Shown piece by piece: positions 46,295 to 54,317 of a stretch of 56,274 nt of DNA. The stretch is from the NCBI GenBank assembly GCA_016711435.1, contig JADJSY010000041.1:1-56274 (forward strand), given 5' to 3'. Position numbers and translations under genes: made by a program. The DNA is from Lewinellaceae bacterium (lineage in GTDB: Bacteria; Bacteroidota; Bacteroidia; Chitinophagales; Saprospiraceae). A model generated the notes under the pieces. It was given only the letters and a program-made list of their open reading frames with translations, had not been told where the DNA came from and searched no databases. Numbering within the stretch: position 1 is the stretch's first letter; every line of letters starts with the position of its first letter.

Positions 46295-46780
46295 ATGTTA
46301 AAAAAACTTTCCACAATGTTAGGGGCGGCTTTGATACTGACTGCCTGCGGTTCGCAGCCTTCTGAAACCACACAGGCCGCTGCTTCTAAAAACTTCGGCG
46401 CCGTGATCGACGCCCAAAATGCCATGGCGTATGACGCCCTGATGCCACAAATGGCAACGGTAGATTCTTTACCTGCCAAAGTAAGCGGCAAAGTAAGCGA
46501 GGTCTGTCAGAAAAAGGGGTGTTGGATGACTTTGGTGTCCGATCAGCCGGGGCAGCCGGAAATGCGTGTAACATTTAAAGATTATGCGTTTTTTATGCCG
46601 AAAGACCTCGCAGGTAAACACGTAGTGGTAGATGGCTACGCTTATGTTGAAAACACGCCTGTAGATGTTTTGCGCCATTACGCGGAAGACGCCGGCAAAT
46701 CAAAAGAAGAAATTGCTGCCATCACCGAACCAAAACGCGAGGTGTCTTTTGAAGCTTTCGGGGTGATTATCCTGGATTAA
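46295..46780 (+). CDS. DUF4920 lipoprotein
   Basis: A 161-residue lipoprotein: signal MLKKLSTMLGAALILTACGS with lipobox LTAC, then a single DUF4920 domain (FGAVIDAQNAMAYDAL, VSGKVSEVCQKKGCWMTLVS, RVTFKDYAFFMPKDLAGKHV, VVDGYAYVENTPVDVLRHYA, VSFEAFGVIILD). The CQKKGCW pair of Cys could bind metal or form a disulfide. The family fold is OB-like and its role is unknown; a role in metal or redox handling is a guess only. It is convergent with ricT. Confidence 0.88.
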   Translation: MLKKLSTMLGAALILTACGSQPSETTQAAASKNFGAVIDAQNAMAYDALMPQMATVDSLPAKVSGKVSEVCQKKGCWMTLVSDQPGQPEMRVTFKDYAFFMPKDLAGKHVVVDGYAYVENTPVDVLRHYAEDAGKSKEEIAAITEPKREVSFEAFGVIILD

Positions 46781-46875
46781 ATTGATAAAGTTTAATTGAT
46801 GATTGACATTGATGCTTGAAAATGTCGGTTCATTTTTGCAGATCATCAACTCATCAATAGTCAACTCATCAACTT
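46781..46875. repeat. TTGATGA-type array between DUF4920 and ricT
   Basis: The left side has TTGATAAAGTTTAATTGATG and ATTGACATTGATG; the right side has CATCAACTCATCAATAG and TCAACTCATCAAC. The arms pair imperfectly around CTTGAAAATGTCGGTTCA. It starts right after the DUF4920 stop and ends 3 nt before the ricT stop. Confidence 0.6.
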
Positions 46876-46878
46876 CTA

Positions 46879-48420
46879 TCATTTCTTCCCTTTAAAATTT
46901 CGCCGGTCCCGGTTGCGGTTTCCCCCCTTGTTATTGCCTTTGTTGCCATCCTTATCGGCAGCGCCGTCGGCAGGCGGCACAAGTCCGTCCTGTTTGGGCG
47001 CCTGGGGCGTTTGCCGGTTTTCAGGTGGGCGTTGTTGTGGAGGTTTCTGCGCAGGCTGGCCCTGATTTTGAGGCGGCGCTCCAGGGTCCCTTTTTGTATG
47101 CTGCTGCGGAGGACGCTGTTCATTTCGTCCTTCCGGCGGTCTATTATCCGGGCGGGGCGGGCGGTTGTCTGGGCGCCGGTTGCGGTCGTCACGGCGCGGC
47201 GCAGTGCGGTTTTGCGACAAATCGTCTTGTTGCGCAGCTTTTTCCACGGCAGCGGCAGCGGTTTGAGAGCGGTCGCGGTTCCCCTTACTCTTTTTCTTTT
47301 TCTTCTTGCGCTTTTCGATGGGCAACTGGATCACATCGTGCACATTTTCATAGTCTGGTTCTGCCTCATCCGGTTCATCGGATTCCAGTTGCGGCGCCAT
47401 GGCTATAATATCGTCCAGACTGGCCGGAATTTTGCCGGATTTCAGCATATCCAGCGCTTCCCATATCTGATCTACGTGGACTGCGTAAAACTTACTCCTG
47501 TCTTCGGCGTAGGTATAAAACATCAGGCGTTTGAAGACATCCGTTTTGATCAGAATGGCTAATCCGGCGCTTGTTTTCAGTCGTTCGGCGCGATCGGGGA
47601 AATCTTCGAGCGCGTCGATATAGGTATCCAGTTCGTAGTTAAGGCAACATTTCAGGCGCCCGCACATGCCTGACAATTTTGTCTGGTTAATGGCGAGGTT
47701 TTGATAACGCGCCGCTGCGGTATTGACACTTTTGAATTCCGTGAGCCAAGTAGAGCAGCACAGTTCGCGGCCGCAATTGCCTAAACCGCCGATACGGGCC
47801 GATTCCTGCCGGGCGCCGATCTGGCGCATTTCAATTTTCACCTTGAAATCGCGGGCGTAATGGCGGATCAGCTCGCGGAAATCCACACGACCGTCGGCAG
47901 TGTAGTAAAATGTACATTTTCGACCGTCGCCCTGGAATTCGACATCGCCGATTTTCATATCGAGGTCGAGGGTACGGGCAATCGCACGGGCCTGGATCAG
48001 CACCCCTTTTTCCTCGGACCGCACCTCATCGAGGCGTTCGAGGTCGCGTTCGTGGGCTTTGCGCACCACGGCCGACAGGCGGGCATCCGTTCGGACGCGC
48101 TTGCGTTTCATTTGCAGGCGCACCAGTTCGCCGGAAAGCGTCACTTTACCCACATCGAAGCCGCCGGAAAGCGACTCCACGATCACCCAGTCGCCGGTTG
48201 TGGCGCGGGTGAATGGAGGGTTTTTAAAAAAATCTTTGCGCGAGCCGTTTTTAAAACTGACCTCCACTATATCGAATTGGCGGGCATCCGTAATGCCTTG
48301 CGCTGTAATCCAGTCGTACGTATTATGGCGGTTACAACCGCCTGTGGCACAGCCACCGTTACTTTTACATCCTCCTCCCGAATCTTTCCCGGTGGAGCAA
48401 GAACATCCAACACATCCCAT
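46879..48420 (-). CDS. ricT: RicT / PSP1-domain iron-sulfur protein with long disordered tail
   Basis: A 513-residue RicT (YaaT) protein. The N-terminus is Cys-rich (MGCVGCSCSTGKDSGGGCKS, CATGGCNRHN), followed by the PSP1 C-terminal domain: VEVSFKNGSRKDFF, the central QIGARQESARIGGLGNCGRE with LCCSTWL, GMCGRLKCCLNYE. In Bacillus, RicT with RicA and RicF binds 4Fe-4S clusters and affects RNase Y; here the partners are not in the window. After about residue 330 the protein is a low-complexity, basic/Pro/Asn/Gln tail (for example KKKKKKSKGNRDRSQTAAAA, PPRPDNRPPEG), as in other Bacteroidota RicT. ATG 48420 gives the Cys-rich start. Confidence 0.9.
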   Translation of the reverse strand: MGCVGCSCSTGKDSGGGCKSNGGCATGGCNRHNTYDWITAQGITDARQFDIVEVSFKNGSRKDFFKNPPFTRATTGDWVIVESLSGGFDVGKVTLSGELVRLQMKRKRVRTDARLSAVVRKAHERDLERLDEVRSEEKGVLIQARAIARTLDLDMKIGDVEFQGDGRKCTFYYTADGRVDFRELIRHYARDFKVKIEMRQIGARQESARIGGLGNCGRELCCSTWLTEFKSVNTAAARYQNLAINQTKLSGMCGRLKCCLNYELDTYIDALEDFPDRAERLKTSAGLAILIKTDVFKRLMFYTYAEDRSKFYAVHVDQIWEALDMLKSGKIPASLDDIIAMAPQLESDEPDEAEPDYENVHDVIQLPIEKRKKKKKKSKGNRDRSQTAAAAVEKAAQQDDLSQNRTAPRRDDRNRRPDNRPPRPDNRPPEGRNEQRPPQQHTKRDPGAPPQNQGQPAQKPPQQRPPENRQTPQAPKQDGLVPPADGAADKDGNKGNNKGGNRNRDRRNFKGKK

Positions 48421-48516
48421 GTTTTTTCGGTTTCAATAGAAAATAATGCGTTTTGAGCGAGTAAAGATATATCTACCGCCGGTATTTGTACAAGCAATAC
48501 TATGATTTGATTGAAT

Positions 48517-48774
48517 TCACCTGAAAACCAGGATCAAAACCCCAATTAGGGCGCAAGCCAAAGCCGTCCACAAAAAATAAAATCCCGACCGGTGCCGGAA
48601 CATGCGCATCACGCCCGCTACAAAAAAATTGGGGAAAGCCATGCCCAGGAAAATGCTGCCGACGACCGCCTGGTTGATTTTTCCATCGTTGAACTGGTAT
48701 GCGGTGGCAAAAATCCCGATCCCGATCAACGCTGTCAGCAAGAGCACTCCCATTATGCGACGCAGTTTCTCCAT
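48517..48774 (-). CDS. Small three-helix membrane protein
   Basis: An 85-residue protein, MEKLRRIMGVLLLTALIGIG, with predicted helices at residues 8-26, 37-55 and 63-84 (FLWTALACALIGVLILVF). No family is recognised. It lies between holB (4 nt downstream of the holB stop) and ricT on the same strand, so it is likely in one operon. Small membrane ORFs in this position are common next to holB in Bacteroidota, but its job is unknown. Confidence 0.7.
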   Translation of the reverse strand: MEKLRRIMGVLLLTALIGIGIFATAYQFNDGKINQAVVGSIFLGMAFPNFFVAGVMRMFRHRSGFYFLWTALACALIGVLILVFR

Positions 48775-48778
48775 CCCT

Positions 48779-49882
48779 TCAACTTTTAAAAATTTTATGC
48801 ATCACAATCGAAGTATCCAGGAACAATATCTTCGGATTTGCATTTCGTTCGACATAGTAAATATTGTCGTTAAAAATCGCTGCTAATTGTGTAATCTTTT
48901 CAAAATCAAGCACTTTCGCCATATTTTGGGCAGTGGTAAGTTCTTCGGGGCGCAGGCGAAGCGCCGTATTTCCGGTGGCAATCAGAGCCATCATTTCCCG
49001 CAGAAAATGCAGTCCGTACTGAAGGAACTGCTTTTGGTTTTCACGACCCAACTGGGCAAATTGCTCGGTCCATCTCACCAGTTCCACCGCATTGCCGCGC
49101 CAGCATTTGCGCAACCAGTCGAGCAACAGGTGAGCATCGTCGGTTTCAGGATTGTCGGCCAAAGCCAGGGCTGCGCCGAAATCTCCGCTTGCTAAAAAGG
49201 CGATCTGCCGGGCGCGGCTGGTGTCGATCTGGCGTTTTTGCATCAGTCCTTCCGTCAGTTCTTCGTCGCTCAGCAGGTCGGTTTTCACCAGCTGGCAACG
49301 CGAAAGAATCGTATTCAGAATGGCTTCCTGATTTTCAGCAGCTAATAGAAAAATAGTTTGTTCCGGCGGCTCCTCAATGAGTTTCAGCAGTCTGTTGCCT
49401 TCTTTCCCGAGGTATTCGGGCATCCACATGACCAGAATTTTGTACCGACCCTCAAAAGCCATGAGGCTCAGTTTTTTGATAATGGCATTACATTCGTCTT
49501 TGGTGATGTTGCCTTGCTTGTTGTCGGCGCCGAGCCGCTGCAGCCAGGTATTTACATCACCGTATGGGTTGTCCGACAAAAAGGCCCGCCATTCTTTGTG
49601 GAAATTTGTGCTGACGGCATTGGTACCCACAGTCGGGAAAGAGAAGTGGATATCCGGGTGCGCAAAAGCAGCGGCTTTGTGGCAGGCATTACACACGCCG
49701 CAAGCGCCGTCTGTGTCAGGGCGCTCGCATTGCAACAATTGCGCAAACGCTACCGCCAGCGCCAGGTTTCCGCTTCCGGTCGGCCCCAGAAACAACAGAG
49801 CATGGGGCACCCGCTCGCTGCTTGCCAACTGTAGCAGCAGCGATTTGGTTCTGTCCTGACCGATGATGGCGTTGAAAAGCAC
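48779..49882 (-). CDS. holB: DNA polymerase III delta-prime subunit (HolB-like)
   Basis: A clamp-loader subunit, 367 residues. It opens with FNAIIGQDRTKSLLLQLA, then the P-loop position FLGPTGSGNLALAVAFAQ (Asn where Lys is usual), a Zn finger (CERPDTDGACGVCNACHKAA), the box NITKDECNAIIKKLSL, YKILVMWMPEYLGKEGNRLL, KLIEEPPEQTIFLLAAENQE and the SRC-type motif ILNTILSRCQLVK. This matches delta-prime rather than tau/gamma by length and by the lost P-loop lysine, which removes nucleotide hydrolysis. It shares the strand with ricT. A heptamer array abuts its start. Confidence 0.93.
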   Translation of the reverse strand: MLFNAIIGQDRTKSLLLQLASSERVPHALLFLGPTGSGNLALAVAFAQLLQCERPDTDGACGVCNACHKAAAFAHPDIHFSFPTVGTNAVSTNFHKEWRAFLSDNPYGDVNTWLQRLGADNKQGNITKDECNAIIKKLSLMAFEGRYKILVMWMPEYLGKEGNRLLKLIEEPPEQTIFLLAAENQEAILNTILSRCQLVKTDLLSDEELTEGLMQKRQIDTSRARQIAFLASGDFGAALALADNPETDDAHLLLDWLRKCWRGNAVELVRWTEQFAQLGRENQKQFLQYGLHFLREMMALIATGNTALRLRPEELTTAQNMAKVLDFEKITQLAAIFNDNIYYVERNANPKILFLDTSIVMHKIFKS

Positions 49883-49885
49883 TTT

Positions 49886-49926
49886 TTGGGAATGATGAAT
49901 GATGAATGATAAACGATGAATTGAGG
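49886..49926. repeat. GATGAAT heptamer array before holB
   Basis: Units AATGATG, AATGATG, AATGATA, AACGATG, AATTGAGG occur in tandem just upstream of the holB start (minus strand). No inverted partner is adjacent. It is a single-arm member of the heptamer family at a gene's 5' side. Confidence 0.6.
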
Positions 49927-50029
49927 AACCCGGGCGATGACGCGGCGAAGGTAATCCAAAACAAACATAAGGCTGACAGGCGTAGTTACCCTCTTTCCCA
50001 ACAATTTTGCAAAACCCGGGTTTTAAGGG

Positions 50030-50135
50030 TGTTTGGTTTTTAGTGTTTGGTGTTTCGGGCGCATTGCCTTAAACTGCCGAGTGGACCAAGCGCTATGTCT
50101 CTCACGCTCTCACTTCTCACCTCTCACTTCTAAAA
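50030..50135. repeat. GTGTTTGG and TCTCAC heptamer arrays upstream of queD
   Basis: GGTGTTTGGTTTTTAGTGTTT and TGGTGTTTCGGGCGC (family of 24910 and 35752) are followed by CTCTCACGCTCTCAC, TTCTCAC, CTCTCACTTCTAA running up to the ATG at 50136. The string CTCTCACTTCTAA also ends directly before the glycosyltransferase ATG at 53250. Confidence 0.6.
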
Positions 50136-50545
50136 ATGAACGTTGCCGTTTTTCGCAAAGCCCATTTCAACGCCGCCCACCGCCTGCACAACCCGGCCTG
50201 GACGGACGAGCGCAACAAAGAAGTGTTCGGCTTGTGCAACAACCCGAATTACCATGGGCACAACTACGAACTGGAAGTAAAGGTTACGGGTAAAATCGAC
50301 CCGGAAACGGGTATGGTGGTCGACCTCGGCTGGCTCGCCGACCTGATCAAACAGGAAATAGAACACCGCTTCGACCACAAAAACCTGAATATCGATACGG
50401 TAGAATTCCGCGATCTCATTCCAACGGCGGAAAATATCGCGCTGGTCATCTGGCAGATCCTGCGGGCGCATTTGCCGGAGCACCTCGAATTGGGGTAAGG
50501 TTGTATGAAACGCCGCGGAATTTTGTGGAAGTGCCTGGGATGTGA
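50136..50545 (+). CDS. queD: 6-carboxytetrahydropterin synthase (QueD/PTPS family), frameshifted near the C-terminus
   Basis: A tunnel-fold enzyme that makes 6-carboxytetrahydropterin for queuosine (7-deazaguanine) synthesis. About 135 residues: Zn ligands in FNAAHRLH and YHGHNYELEV, catalytic Cys in FGLCNNPNYHG, the MVVDLGWLADLIKQEI box and DHKNLN. The open frame ends at 50498 (HLPEHLELG-stop), but the normal family end YETPRNFVEVPGM follows in another frame up to 50545, so one or two bases are wrong around 50496-50512. The rest of the queuosine pathway is not in the window. It is convergent with the MFS transporter. Confidence 0.88.
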
Positions 50546-50712
50546 ATCGTGAGTGGTGAGTCGTGTAGGTGTGAGGGTGAGGGGGGGGGCGCTGGGGTGC
50601 GGCACGCGTCACCGCTTCTCCCTGCTGTTGACTGCTACCGAAGGCCTCGATTCATGATCAAATTTAGTGGCGACACCTTCTGCACGACTCACCATTCACA
50701 CTCACGCATTCC
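50546..50712. repeat. GTGAGTGG-type hairpin between queD and the MFS gene
   Basis: The left arm GAATCGTGAGTGGTGAGTCGTGTAG... and the right arm CTGCACGACTCACCATTCACACTCACGCATTC pair around a G/C-rich middle with a run of nine G (50581-50589). The MFS stop codon and its last residues lie in the right arm. Heptamer words GTGAGTG and TGTGAGG are visible. Confidence 0.65.
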
Positions 50713-51993
50713 CACCTTGCACCCCACTTTCGCATAAAACAGAATATACGAATAACAAACCACCATAATCACCATAAAGGCAGAGCGGAAATCCAGTCCG
50801 GCGATATTGTTTTCATACAGCCAGCCATAAAACGGCGGAATAATCGCGCCGCCCACGATACCCATTACCAGCAATGCGGAACCCGTATTGGTAAAACGAC
50901 CGAGGTTTTTGATGCCCAGCGGGAAAATAGCGGGCCACATGATGGCATTGCTGAAGCCGAGTGCCGCCAGGCAAGCCACCGCTTGTTCGCCACTTACAAA
51001 ATAAGAAGTAACCGTGAGCAAAATACCCAGAATCGCGGAAACCAGCAACCAGGTTTCCTGTTTGACGTATTTGGGAATCAGGGCAATATTGGCGCCGTAA
51101 CCCAATAGCAGGCCGATCAGCCCGAAAGTGGTGAAATACTTGCTCTGATCTGTGGAAAAGCCCAGGTTTTTACCATAAATTGTGATGAGGTCGCCCGCCA
51201 TTACTTCCGCTCCTACATAGGTGAAAATGGCCAGCACGCCCAGCAGCAGGTGTGGGAATTGAAACACACTGGTTTTGCCTTTCGACAGCGACGTATCAGC
51301 CGTATCCGCGTCGCTGGTTTTTTCCTTGATATCAGGCAAAGAGGAATATTTGATGACCAGGGCGATCAAGATCAGTGCAACGGCCATCACGCCGTAGGGC
51401 AGGGCCACCCGGGCTGCCAGGTCGTTCAACAGCGTCATTTTCTGGGCGGCATCGGTAGCAGGGCTGTCGATTTCCATCTGGATAGCATCCACGTTTTTGA
51501 GCAGCATGGCGCCGAAAAGCAGGTTGGCCATAATCCCCGCGATTTTATTACAAACGCCCATGATGCTGATGCGTTTGGCTGCCGATTCGATCGGTCCGAT
51601 AATGCTCACATACGGATTGGCGGCCGTTTGCAACAAGGCCAGACCCATGCCCTGGATAAACAAACCCGTCAGGAACATCGGGAAACTCCGCGCGGCGGAA
51701 GCAGGTATAAACATCAGGCAACCTGCTGCTATGATGCCCAGACCGACCGCCATGCAGTTTTTGGTGCCGAGCCGTTCCAGAATCCACGAAGAAGGCAAGG
51801 CCAAAAAAAAATAAGCCGCAAAAAAAGCCGTAGCGACATAGTACGATTGCTGGTCGCTAAGTTCGCAGGCTTTTTTCAAAAAAGGAATCAGGATACTGTT
51901 CAGCCAGGTAATAAAACCAAAAACGGCAAACAGCAAACCAATGATACTGAACTGGTACAGGTAATTGGAATTGCGGGTGGTAGAATTCTGCAT
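50689..51993 (-). CDS. Sugar:H+ symporter, FucP/GluP family (MFS)
   Basis: A 434-residue major facilitator with 12 predicted helices. Family signs: FAVFGFITWLNSILIPFLKK near the start, FFAAYFFLALPSSWILERLG, FIQGMGLALLQTAANPYVSI with the NPY(V/I) box typical of FucP/GluP, GAEVMAGDLITIYGKNLGFS and MWPAIFPLGIKNLGRFTNTG. It should take up glucose, galactose, fucose or a related sugar. ATG 51993 (MQNSTTRNSNYL) is chosen as the codon closest to the first helix. The C-terminus CKVGMRECEW and the stop fall inside a repeat arm, so the tail is repeat-derived. Confidence 0.9.
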   Translation of the reverse strand: MQNSTTRNSNYLYQFSIIGLLFAVFGFITWLNSILIPFLKKACELSDQQSYYVATAFFAAYFFLALPSSWILERLGTKNCMAVGLGIIAAGCLMFIPASAARSFPMFLTGLFIQGMGLALLQTAANPYVSIIGPIESAAKRISIMGVCNKIAGIMANLLFGAMLLKNVDAIQMEIDSPATDAAQKMTLLNDLAARVALPYGVMAVALILIALVIKYSSLPDIKEKTSDADTADTSLSKGKTSVFQFPHLLLGVLAIFTYVGAEVMAGDLITIYGKNLGFSTDQSKYFTTFGLIGLLLGYGANIALIPKYVKQETWLLVSAILGILLTVTSYFVSGEQAVACLAALGFSNAIMWPAIFPLGIKNLGRFTNTGSALLVMGIVGGAIIPPFYGWLYENNIAGLDFRSAFMVIMVVCYSYILFYAKVGCKVGMRECEW

Positions 51994-52183
51994 ACTTTTG
52001 CGACTTTGACCCTGATTCGGGTGATGGTGGTAGTTACCTTGACTGATAAATGGAATCAGATGCAAACATCCATATAATTTTTGTTCCGTGTGCGTACACA
52101 GGGTAAAAAAATAATGAATTTCTGATTTTATACCCCGATAAAATTTCCTGACTGAATCACAATCAATAATATACAATAAGCAG

Positions 52184-53111
52184 ATGCAACCCACACTTTT
52201 GATTTTGGCGGCCGGTATCGGTTCGCGTTATGGCGGTTTGAAACAAGTGGATGGTATGGGCGCCGGCGGCGAGGCCATCCTGGAATTTTCCGTGTACGAT
52301 GCCATACGGGCGGGTTTCGGAAAAGTTCGTTTTTGTTATTCGTGAGGATATAGAAGAAGCGTTCCGGGAGACAGTGGGCAAACGTGTGGAAGCACAAATC
52401 CGCACGGAATACGCTTTTCAGGAAATGACGACGGGCCTCGAATGGCTCGATGAAAAACCGCAGCGCGAAAAACCCTGGGGCACCGGACATGCCATTTTAT
52501 CGGCCAAAGCGCACCTGACAGAACCTTTTATCGCGATCAACGCTGATGATTTTTACGGCGCGGACAGTTTTCAGGCCATTGCCGATTTTTTGCGGCAGGA
52601 TTGTACACCCGGCCAATACGGCATGGTGGCTTACCGGCTGGGCAATACCTTGTCCGAGAACGGTTCCGTTTCCCGCGGCGTGTGTTCCGTCAGCGACGAA
52701 GGTTTTTTGACCGACGTGGTAGAACGCACCAAAATAGAGCGTTTTGAAGACGGTATTCATTTTATCGACGAAGCCGGAACACGTCATTTTCTCGACGACA
52801 AAACGCCGGTTTCCATGAATTTCTGGGGATTTCACCCCACGGTTTTGCAGGAAATAGAATCCCAATTCCGCACTTTTGTGACCGCCAACATGGACAAACC
52901 CAAAGCCGAATTTTACATCCCGACTGTGGTCAATCAATTGATCAAATCCGGGAAAATCAAACTCAAAGTGCTCACCAGCGAAAGCCAGTGGTACGGCGTC
53001 ACCTACCCGGAGGACAAAGACACGGTGCAACACGCGCTGGGTGAGATGGTAGGCGGAAGGAATGTACCCGAAAAGCCGGTGTCGTTGGAGCAAAGATGTC
53101 GAAGCGTATGA
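52184..53111 (+). CDS. Sugar nucleotidyltransferase-like protein (one frameshift)
   Basis: About 308 residues: N-terminal nucleotide-binding motif LILAAGIGSRYGGLKQVDGM, then GGEAILEFSVYDAIRAGFGK; after the break FVFVIREDIEEAFRETVGKR, KPWGTGHAILSAKAHLTEPF and INADDFYGADSFQAIADFL (metal-binding Asp pair), PVSMNFWGFHPTVLQEIESQ and LTSESQWYGVTYPEDKDTV. It belongs to a Bacteroidota NTP-transferase family; the exact sugar phosphate is unknown. The frame changes in the A-run/GTTCG near 52319-52328 (removing one base gives KFVFVIRED). ATG 52184 is chosen since it starts the Rossmann-like motif. The real C-terminus is also uncertain. Confidence 0.85.
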
Positions 53112-53191
53112 GCTGTTGAGTTGGGTTTCCAAGGGTGATACACTCAAGGCTTACGGTTGATCACCCTCAACAACTCCAGCCTGAAACTCAA
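53112..53191. repeat. GTTGAGTTGG-type hairpin after the nucleotidyltransferase
   Basis: The left arm GCTGTTGAGTTGGGTTTCCA, GGGTGAT pairs with ATCACCCTCAACAACTCCAG, CTGAAACTCAAC. It begins directly at the stop at 53109-53111. Confidence 0.6.
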
Positions 53192-53249
53192 CAAAATCAT
53201 AAACCCCTCCATCGGGACTCCTTCTCACCCGCTCACTCTCTCACTTCTA

Positions 53250-54128
53250 ATGCTGGTTGCTGGTTTCACCTTCATCCGAAATGCCCTCAAGTACGACTAC
53301 CCGGTTGTGGAAGCCATCACGTCCATCCTGCCCTTGTGCGACTACCTGGTGGTGGCTGTTGGAAACTCCGAAGATGAGACGCTGGACCTCGTGCGCAGCA
53401 TTGGCGATCCGAAGATCCACATCCTGGAAACAGTCTGGGATGATTCGCTGCGGGAAGGCGGTCGGGTTTTGGCGGTGGAAACGGACAAGGCTTTTCAGGC
53501 GATTCCAGCGGAATACGACTGGTGTTTTTACATACAGGCCGACGAATGTGTACATGAAGCGGATTTTGCCGCCATCCGCGCCGGCATGCAACAGTACCTC
53601 GACGACCCGCAAACAGAGGGGCTGTTGTTTAAATACCGCCATTTCTATGGTTCCTACGATTTTATCGGCGCCAGCAGGCGCTGGTATCGCCGGGAAGTGC
53701 GCATCGTGCGAAACAACAAAGACATCCGCTCTTACCGCGATGCCCAGGGTTTTCGTATGGCTTCCGGCAGGAAATTGCGGGTACGGTTGTTGCCGGCGCA
53801 TATTCACCACTACGGCTGGGTAAAAAATCCGGCGGCTCAACAGCGCAAACAAAAAAATTTCAACCGTTTATGGCATTCCGATGAAGTGGTGGAAGAACGG
53901 GTCGGCCAGGCAGAAACATTCACCTACGACGGCTCCGAACCACTATTGCGTTACGAAGGCAGCCACCCGGCAGTAATGATGCCGCGCATCCGGGCCATGA
54001 ACTGGCAATTTGCCGGCGATCCCTTGCAGTCGCGCTGGCCCTGGAAAGACCGGCTCTCGAACTGGCTGGAACGGATGACGGGCTGGCGGCCGGGGGAGTA
54101 TAGGAATTATGTTTTGAGAATGGAATGA
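53250..54128 (+). CDS. Family-2-like glycosyltransferase
   Basis: A 292-residue cytosolic protein with a GT-A-type core: LVAGFTFIRNALKYDYPVVE at the start, CDYLVVAVGNSEDETLDLVR, then the metal-binding DxD-like WCFYIQADECVHEADF, FKYRHFYGSYDFIGASRRWY and HIHHYGWVKNPAAQQRKQKN. It looks like a GT2-type transferase acting on an envelope glycan. ATG 53250 follows a CTCTCACTTCTAA array and begins the fold; codons upstream are repeat sequence. The last residues (RNYVLRME) run into the (GAGGAAT)n repeat, which also supplies the stop. The donor and acceptor are unknown. Neighbour gene: a nucleotidyltransferase, which could make its donor. Confidence 0.8.
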   Translation: MLVAGFTFIRNALKYDYPVVEAITSILPLCDYLVVAVGNSEDETLDLVRSIGDPKIHILETVWDDSLREGGRVLAVETDKAFQAIPAEYDWCFYIQADECVHEADFAAIRAGMQQYLDDPQTEGLLFKYRHFYGSYDFIGASRRWYRREVRIVRNNKDIRSYRDAQGFRMASGRKLRVRLLPAHIHHYGWVKNPAAQQRKQKNFNRLWHSDEVVEERVGQAETFTYDGSEPLLRYEGSHPAVMMPRIRAMNWQFAGDPLQSRWPWKDRLSNWLERMTGWRPGEYRNYVLRME

Positions 54129-54314
54129 GGAATGAGGAATGAGGAATGAGGAATGAGGAATGAGGAATGAGGAATGAGGAATGAGGAATGAGGAATGAGG
54201 AATGAGGAATGAGGAAAAATATTCTAAAAAATTGACTATCAATATTTTAAGCGCCTAAAAACGCTCAAAAAAATGACGGCGTCGCTCATTCCTCATCCCT
54301 CATCCCTCATCCCT
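54124..54314. repeat. (GAGGAAT)n array of about thirteen units with a short inverted arm
   Basis: From 54124 to 54216 the heptamer GAGGAAT is repeated in tandem about 13 times almost without change. After about 70 nt of A+T-rich sequence come TCATTCCTCATCCCTCATCC and another CATCCCTG, the inverted arm. The stop of the glycosyltransferase (TGA) is inside the first units; the other end touches the M56 gene stop (54318). Confidence 0.92.
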
Positions 54315-54317
54315 GTT

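Noticed and set aside
54124..54216. CRISPR array
   Set aside because: The repeat unit is 7 nt without spacers and no cas genes are present.
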